Positions 1-7,568 of a stretch of 33,929 bases of DNA are shown here, piece by piece. Below the pieces are notes generated by a model. That model saw only the letters and a list, made by a program, of their open reading frames with translations, ran no database searches and was not told the DNA's origin. Origin of the DNA: Bacteroidales bacterium (GTDB lineage: Bacteria > Bacteroidota > Bacteroidia > Bacteroidales > UBA7960); contig SKVR01000001.1 of assembly GCA_007129355.1 (NCBI GenBank), positions 1 to 33,929 of the forward strand, read 5' to 3'. Made by a program: the position numbers and the translations under genes. The stretch's first letter is position 1, and every line of letters begins with the position of its first letter.

Positions 1-15
1 ATCAGTGGTCTTTTG

Positions 16-99
16 TGCCCAGAACAGGACTCGAACCTGCACGTACTTGCGTACACTAGTCCCTGAAACTAGCGCGTCTACCAATTTCGCCATCTGGGC
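16..99 (-). tRNA. tRNA-Leu (anticodon CAG)
   Basis: Read on the minus strand, an 84-nt class II tRNA folds: acceptor stem GCCCAGA/TCTGGGC with discriminator A at 16, anticodon stem CTAGT/ACTAG around loop TTCAGGG, a long variable arm (GTAC-GCAA-GTAC), and a T arm with loop GTTCGAGTC. The anticodon CAG (plus positions 63-65) reads CUG leucine codons. The long variable arm and the A discriminator fit tRNA-Leu. The 3' CCA is not encoded: the genome continues with CAAAAG. It lies 31 nt downstream of a second tRNA-Leu and is probably processed from the same transcript. Confidence 0.96.
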
Positions 100-130
100 A
101 AATAAGTTGAAGATCTGTTATTTAATGATG

Positions 131-214
131 TGCCCAGGACAAGACTCGAACTTGCACGAGCTTGCGCTCACTACCCCCTCAAAGTAGCGTGTCTACCAAT
201 TTCACCACCTGGGC
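131..214 (-). tRNA. tRNA-Leu (anticodon GAG)
   Basis: An 84-nt class II tRNA on the minus strand: acceptor stem GCCCAGG/CCTGGGC with discriminator A at 131, anticodon stem CTACT/GGTAG (one G-U pair) around loop TTGAGGG, variable arm GAGC-GCAA-GCTC, and a normal T arm. The anticodon GAG (plus positions 178-180) reads CUC/CUU. CCA is not encoded. It is the promoter-proximal gene of a two-tRNA unit and differs from its neighbour at 14 of 84 positions, mostly as compensated base pairs. Confidence 0.96.
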
Positions 215-282
215 TTGTTGTTACATTTTCTGCTATTAAATAAGGAAAGTCCGTTACAGAAACCTTTTCTGAAAATGTGTGG

Positions 283-313
283 CAAAGGTAAGAAAAGTTT
301 TATTTCACACAAT
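283..313 (-). promoter_or_regulatory. Bacteroidota-type promoter of the tRNA-Leu pair
   Basis: Read on the minus strand, ATTG (313-310) is followed after exactly 19 nt by TACCTTTG (290-283), matching the phylum's TTTG-N19-TAnnTTTG primary promoter. Transcription would start near 276, about 60 nt before the first tRNA. No other promoter-like site is seen between the tRNAs and the next gene. Confidence 0.6.
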
Positions 314-347
314 AGCTTTTGATGCATTTTTTTACAATGTTTTTTCT

Positions 348-355
348 TAGGTTTG
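348..355 (+). promoter_or_regulatory. -7 box upstream of the DUF5063 gene
   Basis: TAGGTTTG matches TAnnTTTG and lies 17 nt before the ATG at 373. The nearest TTTG (318-321) is 26 nt upstream, longer than usual, so the -33 element is uncertain. The position helps set the start: the upstream in-frame TTG at 319 would lie before the promoter. The ten bases CTTAGGTTTG recur upstream of the GroES-like and rhomboid genes. Confidence 0.4.
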
Positions 356-372
356 TACAAATATTTTTTGCC

Positions 373-921
373 ATGACAAACCTACAGGACAATCCCGTTT
401 TATCGCGCCAGGTGCTTGAAATGATTACCGTCGCCCACGAATACTGTCTGTTTTTTGAGCAGGTTGAAAAGTACTCTGCACAGGAAATCTTCTCTTACTT
501 TCAGAAAATCGGACCTCTTCTCTATTTGAAAGGTGCAATGCTACCTGCCGGAATTGAAGCAGAGCCCGAATACATGGAGCGGTTTGTTACGGAAGAACAG
601 TGGGAAGGAATTTTCAAGATACTGAGAGAGAAGTTCGGCAAAGAGGATGTGTATTATGTGCACGATCATAACTACGATACTGAAGAGGTAAGCCTTGCAG
701 ATAACCTGGCAGATATTTACCAGGACATGAAAGATTTTGTTTTGCTTTACCAGAAAGCTCCTCTCCTCAGCAAGGAATGCGCGGTGGCCGAATTACAGAA
801 GCTGTTTGAAAACCATTGGGGCTTAAGAGTTTTGCAGGCTTTGGGCTATGTGCACGGCAAAATTTATCGCGATAGTATTGACCCTGAACTTTTTTCCGAC
901 CAAGACCTTTCAGATCTTTAA
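373..921 (+). CDS. DUF5063 family protein
   Basis: A cytoplasmic, probably all-helical protein of 182 residues with no signal peptide or catalytic motif. It matches the DUF5063 family, small proteins common in Bacteroidota, through the N-terminal helix with the EYC(L)FFE pattern, the central LLYLKGAML segment, the ADIYQDMKDFV motif and the terminal HWGLRVLQALGYVHGKIY motif. The family has no established function. I chose the ATG at 373 because the longer frame begins with a TTG at 319, adds a poorly conserved Phe-rich stretch, and would start before the apparent -7 box at 348-355. The stop codon abuts the terminator of the convergent gene. It stands alone on the plus strand, so context says little about its role. 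Confidence 0.75.
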   Translation: MTNLQDNPVLSRQVLEMITVAHEYCLFFEQVEKYSAQEIFSYFQKIGPLLYLKGAMLPAGIEAEPEYMERFVTEEQWEGIFKILREKFGKEDVYYVHDHNYDTEEVSLADNLADIYQDMKDFVLLYQKAPLLSKECAVAELQKLFENHWGLRVLQALGYVHGKIYRDSIDPELFSDQDLSDL

Positions 922-960
922 AAAAACTCCCCGGCATGTCTTATAGATCAATACCGGGGA
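920..960 (-). terminator. Rho-independent terminator of the GLUG/T9SS gene
   Basis: On the minus strand, TCCCCGG (960-954) pairs perfectly with CCGGGGA (934-928) across a 19-nt loop, then one G and seven T (926-920). It ends transcription of the minus-strand gene that stops at 990. Its T-run overlaps the stop codon of the convergent DUF5063 gene. On the plus strand no T-run follows the stem, so it works best in one direction. Confidence 0.8.
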
Positions 961-989
961 ATGGGTGTCATCAAACCTAAAAAATATTT

Positions 990-3500
990 TTATCTTATCA
1001 GCATTTTCTGAGAAATTACTTCATCAGAATAAAATTGCACTGTATATAGTCCGGCAGGTAATTGCGGCAAATTTACTGAAGTGATATTCCTTGCACTTAA
1101 AACTGAAGAATAGATTGTCCTGCCCTGCATATCGAAAATTCGCCATTCAATATCCCGGTCACCCTGGTAATCGATACGAAAGTTTCCATTGTTGGGATTG
1201 GGATAAAGAGTGAAGTGTTCTTCCGAATTCGTTTCTGTATATATACTAACGGGTGTAAAATATTCGAAGCTACCGTCATAATCGGATTGTTTCAGACGAT
1301 AATAGGAAATTCCTGCAATGGGGTCGGTATCCCTGGCAGAATAATATTGTGACTGACTGGTGGTGCCTGAACCATTCACGAAAGTAAGAACCTCCCATGA
1401 TTTTCCATTGGTACTTCTTTCAACCGTAAAAAAGTCATTATTGATCTCGGCAGCTGTTGCCCATTCAATAAGAATCTCCCGGTTGTTTTGTTGTTTTGCA
1501 TCGAAGGAAAGCAGCGATATGGGCAAGGGATCATCAGAGCTTCCTGCTGTCCATCGGCTGAAGCTTTCAACCTGATGGGCAATGATTCTTTTGCCAGAGG
1601 CATCCACTTCAGCTGGCACCCAAATCCATTCTATACCGGGATAGTAATCATGTCCTACGCTTTTGAAAAGTGAAAAATTGGCCGATTCATCATACAGATT
1701 CAGCTCCCCGGTATAATAGTGAAATATTATGGTTGCATCAAGATTTTCATTAAACTCCGGAATAATGTCGAACCATCTGAGAATGCTGCGTGACTCGTCT
1801 GAATAGTTTAGTTCACTGTGACCTCTTCTGATTGTGGTATTTCCCAGTTCTTGTGATGATTCAATTTCAAGACCTATACCACTGATATTTCCTGAAGGAT
1901 TGTTGAGGTAACGGACCATTTCAATATATCCGCTTGTACCAAAAATTCTTGATGAACTATTGACTGATTCAAATTCCCTAAGTTCTGCATTTTCGCCCAG
2001 GAAAATCCGGTGGCCATTGAGATCAAGCAAACCGTTATCCATTTTTAACTGACCATTTACGTAAATATCTCCTGTAAGTTTTACGTTGTTATTATTTTTA
2101 ATTGTAAGGTTATCAAATACCAGATTCGACAAAGTCTGTGTGGTACTACCAACCATTTCAACAACACCTTCTCCTCCAATTCTTGCCGTAATGGAGTTAC
2201 TCACCAACTGACCTGTAATGGTTAAAACCGAATGATTGGAAAGCATTAGTTCAGCATTGCCTTCAATTATAAGCATATGCAGGCTCTCGTTATAAGGCAG
2301 CAATGGATATACTTCTGAAGAAAAAGGAATCATAACCACCGAACCCGATGGGGGCACTGAAACTAAATTCCAGTTGTTAATAATGGACCAATCGGTACTA
2401 TTGCCCTCAGGTGTCCATACCCATATATTTTCGGGGTTATATACATCAATCAGAACCGGATACCTATCGTTTTCATCTTCAAAGAATTGCCAGGTAGAGA
2501 TAAAATCCCATCCATCGTAATTCTGCTGGTCTTTCATTTGCTCTGTGGTAAGTCCTTTACCCCCTGCACTGGTAGCCTGCCCCGAAGTGGTAATATCCCA
2601 GTAACAATTGTTAACAGTTCCGGCATTTCCGCCAACACCTCTCATCCCTACTAATCCACCAATGTGTGATACGGGATCCATTACATTCACCGTACCTGTT
2701 GAATAGGAGTTGATGATAAACCCGCGCAATTCAACGCATCCAGCCAGGCCACCCACACGCGTTCCTCCAGGAACACTGACAGAACTTCTTGAATACGAAT
2801 TGCTTATCAAACCCTTTTGATTACATCCTACAAGACCTCCAAATTTGTCCTTGCCGCTGGCAGTTGTGGTCCTTAATAAAACATTTACCCTCGACCAGCT
2901 CTTGTCTATTATGGGCCTGAAACTTTCGGAAGCACCGGCATTATCTATATAACTATTGTTAGAACCAACCAGTCCGCCTGTTGCTCCATCGCCACCAACA
3001 GTTCCCAGGTATACATAACAATTTTCTATCCGGGTATTTTGGTTTCCGGTAACTCTTCCTACGAGGGCACCGGTACCTCTGCCTCCTGCAACATATACAT
3101 TAGTTAACCCAAGATTTTTTATGGTGGTAGCGCCATCTCCATCTTCACCTATATGACCAAACAAACCCACATTGGAGATTCCACCTCTGTATATATTCAA
3201 ATTTTTTATCACATGACCATTGCCATCATAATGTCCGGTAAACCTCAGTGATGAACCACCACCGCCGATAGGAGCCCAATTGGGAAATGTATTATTGGGG
3301 GGTTTGCTGAAATCAATGTCATTATCCTGACGAAAATAACTGTCCGGAAAATTTCTGACATTGTTAAGATGGCTGGCATCCAGAATTATATATGGATCGG
3401 CTTCAGTACCGCTACCACTAGCAAACTGACTGTATGCCAGCATATTGGGAACAACAACAAAAACAAAAACTGCTATCAGGGATGTGAAAAACTTTTTCAT
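990..3500 (-). CDS. Exported GLUG-repeat protein with T9SS sorting domain
   Basis: An 836-residue secreted protein. Residues 1-24 are a Sec signal peptide (MKKFF start, long hydrophobic core). Residues about 45-300 hold GLUG-type beta-helix units: VGLFGHIGE near 111, then GALVGRV near 144, GGLVGSN near 175, GGLVGCN near 221, GGLAGCV near 250 and GGLVGMR near 281. A middle beta-rich region (about 355-560) resembles T9SS cargo stalks. Near residue 655 comes LPISLLSFDA, the usual lead-in to an Ig-like module of these proteins. The last ~75 residues (FTLYPNPNNGNF..., ending KMLIR) form a type A T9SS C-terminal domain. It is probably carried across the outer membrane and anchored or released at the surface. 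GLUG repeats occur in adhesins and peptidase-associated proteins; no enzymatic motif is visible, so the substrate is unknown. Confidence 0.85.
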   Translation of the reverse strand: MKKFFTSLIAVFVFVVVPNMLAYSQFASGSGTEADPYIILDASHLNNVRNFPDSYFRQDNDIDFSKPPNNTFPNWAPIGGGGSSLRFTGHYDGNGHVIKNLNIYRGGISNVGLFGHIGEDGDGATTIKNLGLTNVYVAGGRGTGALVGRVTGNQNTRIENCYVYLGTVGGDGATGGLVGSNNSYIDNAGASESFRPIIDKSWSRVNVLLRTTTASGKDKFGGLVGCNQKGLISNSYSRSSVSVPGGTRVGGLAGCVELRGFIINSYSTGTVNVMDPVSHIGGLVGMRGVGGNAGTVNNCYWDITTSGQATSAGGKGLTTEQMKDQQNYDGWDFISTWQFFEDENDRYPVLIDVYNPENIWVWTPEGNSTDWSIINNWNLVSVPPSGSVVMIPFSSEVYPLLPYNESLHMLIIEGNAELMLSNHSVLTITGQLVSNSITARIGGEGVVEMVGSTTQTLSNLVFDNLTIKNNNNVKLTGDIYVNGQLKMDNGLLDLNGHRIFLGENAELREFESVNSSSRIFGTSGYIEMVRYLNNPSGNISGIGLEIESSQELGNTTIRRGHSELNYSDESRSILRWFDIIPEFNENLDATIIFHYYTGELNLYDESANFSLFKSVGHDYYPGIEWIWVPAEVDASGKRIIAHQVESFSRWTAGSSDDPLPISLLSFDAKQQNNREILIEWATAAEINNDFFTVERSTNGKSWEVLTFVNGSGTTSQSQYYSARDTDPIAGISYYRLKQSDYDGSFEYFTPVSIYTETNSEEHFTLYPNPNNGNFRIDYQGDRDIEWRIFDMQGRTIYSSVLSARNITSVNLPQLPAGLYTVQFYSDEVISQKMLIR

Positions 3501-3888
3501 AACTATCGAATTATATTGCCTCTGTGTATACTTATTTTACATTCAAAGGGTTACATACAAAGTAAAATCAGTACACTATAAATTCCAACAGTGTAAACAC
3601 CTGAATTACAAAGTTGTAAATGCGCAAAAATACCCAGTAGCTAACTAAGCATTTCAACCAATACGTTGTAGTGCTTTCTCGCAAAAACTTGAGCACATTA
3701 TTATAAACCCACTGCAGAATTATATATATATCCTGTTTTCGTAATTATAATCGTTTGCATCTGAGCTGAATCTTAATTATTGGACTGTAATTAAAACCTG
3801 GAAATCGAAAAAAAAGCAAAAAACAATAGGGAGTGACGAATTGTTATTAAATTCGCAGTTGTACTAAAACTTCGCATAAAAAACCAGA
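3501..3888. other. 388-nt intergenic region between divergent genes
   Basis: An AT-rich divergent control region. Toward the minus-strand GLUG gene there is a candidate promoter: GTTG (3658-3655), 22 nt, then TATTTTTG (3632-3625), giving a leader of about 118 nt. A small perfect palindrome TTACAA-AG-TTGTAA lies at 3606-3619 within that leader. An alternating TA run sits near 3721-3732. I found no clean TAnnTTTG for the plus-strand thioredoxin gene and no additional coding sequence or RNA gene. Confidence 0.35.
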
Positions 3889-3894
3889 TTGAAT

Positions 3895-5298
3895 ATGAAT
3901 CTTAAAAGACTTTTTTATACCATTTTAATTACCGGAAGTGTTCTGAGTTGTGCCATTGCCGACAAAGGACATCATATTGAAGTTAAAGTTGAAGGGTTAC
4001 AAGACACCACTTCCATGCTGGCCTATCATTTTGGAAACCGCCAGTATATTCAGGATACAGTTAGAATAGATCATGAAGGAAGGTTTCGTTTCCAGGGAGA
4101 TGAAAGACTAGATCCGGGAATGTATATGATTGTTTTACCGGATCAGAAATACTTTGAGATTATTGTGGATCACAATCAGCATTTCAATATTGAAACAGAG
4201 ATGGATAATTTCAAAAATACCATGAAATTTGAGAACTCTCCCGACAATGAAGCCTTTTACAATTATATGCGTTTTATCAGTAAGCAGAATGAAGAAATCG
4301 GGCCTGCAAGGACAGAATTGCAAGACCCGGACACCAGCCCCGAACGACAAGTCGAGCTTCGCAACCTGCTATCAGATGCGGATACTCGTGTAAAAGCACT
4401 ACAGGATGAGATTATTGAAATGTTTCCTGATGGTTTATTTGCCAAAATACTCCTGGCCCAGAAAGAACCTCTAATGCCTGAGACTCCTCTAAAGGAAGAC
4501 GGAACTCCCGACAATGATTATATGTACCAGGTGTATAAACAAAATTTCTGGCAGAATATTGATTTTTCAGATGATCGCATTTTACGTACACCGGTGTTCC
4601 ATGCCAAACTCAATCAATATTTTACACGGGTGGTGATGCAAATCCCCGATAGTATTATTGTTGAAGCAGACCACCTGGCTAAAAAAGCCCGTGCTCACCC
4701 CGAAGTGTTTAAATATGTAGTATTTTTCGTAACCAATACTTTTGAAAGATCACAAATCATGGGTATGGATGCCGTTTTTGTACATATGGTGGAGAATTAT
4801 TACATGACCGGTGAAGCAGACTGGGTGACCCCTGAACAACTCGAAAAAATTTCAGAACGTGCCATGGCTCTTAAACCCTTGCTTATTGGCAATATTGCCC
4901 CTGAAATTACGATGTTTACTCCTGATCGCGCGCCCTTGAGCCTGCACGATGTAGATGCCAGGTTTACAATACTTTATTTCTGGGATTCGGAATGTAGCCA
5001 CTGCAAACGACAAACACCACTTCTGAAAGAATTTTACGAAAGACTTAAACCCAAAGGAGTGGAAGTATTTGCCGCCAATACGGAAGCAGACCGCAATAAA
5101 TGGCTGGATTATGTTAATAAAAATAATCTTGAATGGATACAAGTTAACGACCCCACAAATACTTCCGGTTTTCGTGACAAGTACGATATTTGGGCTACAC
5201 CACTGATATTTCTGCTTGATGCTGACAAACGCATTATAGCCAAAAGAATCACAGTGGAACAAGCTGAAGAAATCATAAACAGGCAACTGGCAAATTAA
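3895..5298 (+). CDS. Exported thioredoxin-like lipoprotein (DUF4369/TlpA type)
   Basis: A 467-residue envelope protein. The N-terminus has a hydrophobic segment ending VLSC (Cys19), a plausible lipoprotein cleavage site, so it is probably tethered in the periplasm. Residues about 27-105 form the beta-rich DUF4369 domain often found ahead of TlpA-like redoxins. Residues about 200-310 are a helical linker domain resembling DUF5106. The C-terminal ~130 residues are a thioredoxin fold with active-site CSHC (Cys367, Cys370) after LYFWDSE and the cis-proline loop WATP (Pro436). It should exchange disulfides on exported proteins, as a reductase or isomerase; the partner is unknown. I chose the ATG at 3895 over the in-frame TTG at 3889. 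It is convergent with the DUF4301 gene, 13 nt away. Confidence 0.82.
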   Translation: MNLKRLFYTILITGSVLSCAIADKGHHIEVKVEGLQDTTSMLAYHFGNRQYIQDTVRIDHEGRFRFQGDERLDPGMYMIVLPDQKYFEIIVDHNQHFNIETEMDNFKNTMKFENSPDNEAFYNYMRFISKQNEEIGPARTELQDPDTSPERQVELRNLLSDADTRVKALQDEIIEMFPDGLFAKILLAQKEPLMPETPLKEDGTPDNDYMYQVYKQNFWQNIDFSDDRILRTPVFHAKLNQYFTRVVMQIPDSIIVEADHLAKKARAHPEVFKYVVFFVTNTFERSQIMGMDAVFVHMVENYYMTGEADWVTPEQLEKISERAMALKPLLIGNIAPEITMFTPDRAPLSLHDVDARFTILYFWDSECSHCKRQTPLLKEFYERLKPKGVEVFAANTEADRNKWLDYVNKNNLEWIQVNDPTNTSGFRDKYDIWATPLIFLLDADKRIIAKRITVEQAEEIINRQLAN

Positions 5299-5311
5299 GG
5301 ATGTGACGGGT

Positions 5312-6847
5312 TTATCTGTGCTCTTCGCGCAACAAATCCATAATGGTTTTTACGGGATTGAAAGTTATGAGCGGTACTTCTACAAAAAGGGTATTCCAGT
5401 GAGCCATTGCCCCATTCCAGAGCCCCGGTAGTTCCTGTGCTTTCAGATCTTTACCATCCTTGCTTTTGAAACTGATAAACCCGGTTTCAGGATCAATAAA
5501 CTCACCCAGATCATGTGGCTTTCCATTGTGGTCTTTCAGCGAGCAAACCAGGTCAACAGGGTTAAAGTGTGTAGACTGCTCAAAAATCTTTTTCTGTTCT
5601 GCATTCTTATGGTCAACCTGCGATGATTCAACAATTTGCAGCGAGCGAATTCCTGTTTTGGGGTCAATTACCCAGAAAGGCCCACCTCCGGGTTCACCAA
5701 CATTCTTAACCATACCACAAATACGTATTGGTCGATCAAGTAAATTTCTCAGTAATGGAACTCCTGATTTGGCATCATGCGGAAGATTTTTCTCATCAAT
5801 ACAGAGATGCTCAATGGCAAAAGTACGGGCAACGGCATACTCATCATCAGCAAAGCTTCCACCATCAATCTCACTCAGTATCCTGAATACTTTTTCCTGC
5901 ATGAAAAGCAACAAACCACCCAGCAGCTTTTTATATGTATAGGTTTCATTTTTAAGATGGTCGGGAACCACATTGTCAATGTTTTTTATATAAACAATAT
6001 CTTCGGTGAGTTCATTAAGATTCTGGATCAATGCACCATGTCCGCCCGGACGGAACAGCAGCGACCCATCGTTTTCACGAAAAGGTTCATTGTTCATATC
6101 AACCGCCATAGTGTCAGTTGAAGGTTTTTGAACCGAGAACCTGACTTCAAACCTGGCCCCGAAGTTTTCTTCATAGCTTTTAATTACACTTCCAACATGA
6201 TTGATAAACCGCCCCCTATGTTCCGGAGAAACGGTAAAATGAAGCTTGACAACACCATTAAATTTACGCACATAATTTGCTCCTTCAACCAGGTGTTCTT
6301 CCAATGGGGTACGGCTGAAATTATCATATTTGTGAAAACGAAGCAACCCTTTGGGCAGCAATGCATATCCAAGCCCATCATCTTCAAGTAAATGATCAAT
6401 TAACGGCAGGTAATCTTTCTTTTCCAAAAGAGATTCTGCATTCATACCTTTATCTTTCAGCAAATTTTTAAGATCATCCCAGAAAGCAATGGTTTTCAAT
6501 TCTGCGAAAAACTCAGCTGCATTTTTGTCTGATGAAGCAATTTCATCAACAGATGCACCCCTGCGGAGTTCATCACGCCAGGTAAAAAGTTCTTTAAACA
6601 TGCGTGTTGCAGCACCACTTGCCGGAACAAATTTTACAATGTCCAGATCGGGAGATTTTTTTTCATAAAACTGAACATATTCTTTCAGTTGATCTTTGTC
6701 AATCTGAATAATTCCATCGCCCGGAGTTGCAGGTGCAGCCATTTTTATAAAAGGGAAACCCTTTTTAAAATTCCGGATCTGGTCTTTTGCCATATCGACG
6801 GAAATATCTTTTTCCCTCAACTGCTCTAAATCTTTTTCTGTAAACAT
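5312..6847 (-). CDS. DUF4301 family protein, possible nucleotidyltransferase
   Basis: A cytoplasmic protein of 511 residues that fits the Bacteroidota DUF4301 family in length and sequence. The family lacks an assigned function. I see a pattern resembling sugar-nucleotidyltransferases: VPASGAATRMFK at 74-85 in place of the glycine-rich GxGTRM loop, then after about 80 residues PKGLLRFHKY (165-174) followed by TPLEEHLVEGANYV, like the PK.L...KP.V.H part of GlmU. Further on come FSVQKPSTDTM (237-247), RPGGHGAL (266-273) and KNIDNV (288-293), which resemble the substrate and metal motifs of UDP-sugar/UDP-GlcNAc pyrophosphorylases. This is inference from motifs. It lies 62 nt downstream of the GroES-like gene with no clear promoter between, so both are likely co-transcribed. 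Confidence 0.78.
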   Translation of the reverse strand: MFTEKDLEQLREKDISVDMAKDQIRNFKKGFPFIKMAAPATPGDGIIQIDKDQLKEYVQFYEKKSPDLDIVKFVPASGAATRMFKELFTWRDELRRGASVDEIASSDKNAAEFFAELKTIAFWDDLKNLLKDKGMNAESLLEKKDYLPLIDHLLEDDGLGYALLPKGLLRFHKYDNFSRTPLEEHLVEGANYVRKFNGVVKLHFTVSPEHRGRFINHVGSVIKSYEENFGARFEVRFSVQKPSTDTMAVDMNNEPFRENDGSLLFRPGGHGALIQNLNELTEDIVYIKNIDNVVPDHLKNETYTYKKLLGGLLLFMQEKVFRILSEIDGGSFADDEYAVARTFAIEHLCIDEKNLPHDAKSGVPLLRNLLDRPIRICGMVKNVGEPGGGPFWVIDPKTGIRSLQIVESSQVDHKNAEQKKIFEQSTHFNPVDLVCSLKDHNGKPHDLGEFIDPETGFISFKSKDGKDLKAQELPGLWNGAMAHWNTLFVEVPLITFNPVKTIMDLLREEHR

Positions 6848-6909
6848 AAGCCTTGTCTTTTAGAATTTGTTACAATAAATTTGCGTTTCGAATAACTCAG
6901 AGAAAATCT

Positions 6910-7299
6910 TCATGGGTTTGAAAGTAGATCTTCATCCCGCACCAGCATAAGAATGGATGAATGTGGCACTATTGAATATTTTTCATTATTGAATTCTATT
7001 TCAAATGCGCTGTCCTGAAGAAAAATGGCAAGGTCTCCTTCAGCGGCCTGTAAAGGAAAATACTTGAGGTTATCACGTGTTTCTTTCCAGGGTTCATCAG
7101 TTTCAACAGGCGCAGGAATAGGATATCCGGGCCCTGATTTTATAACGTATCCACTTTGAATTTTTCGGTTTTCTTCAACTCCCGGGGGCAGATACAACCC
7201 TCCTTTTGTTCTTTGCGAAGCACTTTTGGGTTTTATCAATACCCTGTCTCCTATCAGAATAAATTTATCAAGATTTTTACCTTCAATTTTCAAAAGCAT
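6910..7299 (-). CDS. GroES-like (Cpn10) protein, stand-alone
   Basis: A 129-residue protein with the Cpn10 fold: ILIGDRVLIKP at about 14-24, a mobile-loop-like segment with TKGGLYLPPGV, the GYVIKSGPG turn, then EGDLAIFLQDSAFEIEF and a final ILMLVRDEDL strand. Compared with GroES (about 97 residues) it carries an insertion of roughly 25-30 residues after GPG (PIPAPVETDEPWKETRDN...). No groEL is adjacent, so it may be a paralog with its own partner rather than the main co-chaperonin. I chose the ATG at 7299: the longer frame begins with a TTG at 7335 that lies inside the -7 box TAGGTTTG. It heads the likely operon with the DUF4301 gene. Confidence 0.8.
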   Translation of the reverse strand: MLLKIEGKNLDKFILIGDRVLIKPKSASQRTKGGLYLPPGVEENRKIQSGYVIKSGPGYPIPAPVETDEPWKETRDNLKYFPLQAAEGDLAIFLQDSAFEIEFNNEKYSIVPHSSILMLVRDEDLLSNP

Positions 7300-7332
7300 A
7301 CTTAGAATTTTAGTATTGTATTCATGTGAACA

Positions 7333-7340
7333 CAAACCTA
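7333..7340 (-). promoter_or_regulatory. -7 box of the GroES-like/DUF4301 operon
   Basis: On the minus strand TAGGTTTG (7340-7333) matches TAnnTTTG. Transcription would start near 7326, about 27 nt before the ATG at 7299. The -33 position is only a T-rich stretch. Seventeen bases, AAAAAAACTTAGGTTTG (7349-7333), recur exactly upstream of the rhomboid gene. Confidence 0.45.
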
Positions 7341-7491
7341 AGTTTTTTTTGCGGAAAAATAAAATTTTGATCTACGAAAGCTTAAGTTTTTCAGGTACTA
7401 TGGTTAAGATTAGAAAATCATGACATTTCATAGGTTTTCTAAGACATTATGTTCCCCGTATTAACGATTAAAAGAAAAACAATTGAAACGG

Positions 7492-7524
7492 TTTGTACGT
7501 TAGCATAGAAAGAATTTACTATTG
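7492..7524 (+). promoter_or_regulatory. Bacteroidota-type promoter of pepE
   Basis: TTTG (7492-7495) is followed after 21 nt by TACTATTG (7517-7524), one mismatch from TAnnTTTG. Start of transcription would be near 7531, giving a leader of about 38 nt to the pepE ATG at 7569. Confidence 0.5.
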
Positions 7525-7568
7525 CCCCTGAAAAAATTGAACATTTTAAACATCCTAAGATAAATAAT

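Noticed and set aside
5-187. A 60-codon plus-strand open frame across the first 190 bases
   Set aside because: It is the antisense of the two tRNA-Leu genes; tRNA-derived frames of this kind (CPGQDSNLHELALTTPSK) are a well-known false protein.
319-372. N-terminal extension of the DUF5063 protein from a TTG
   Set aside because: It lies upstream of or across the apparent -7 box and adds a Phe-rich stretch absent from the family; the ATG at 373 is better.
3721-3732. Alternating TA run as a functional repeat
   Set aside because: A short run in an AT-rich gap, expected by chance.
4852-5286. A 144-codon minus-strand frame opposite the thioredoxin-like gene
   Set aside because: It is antisense to a well-supported coding region and resembles no family; a shadow frame.
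7300-7335. Twelve-residue extension of the GroES-like protein
   Set aside because: The TTG start at 7335 is within the -7 box TAGGTTTG, so it cannot be in the transcript.
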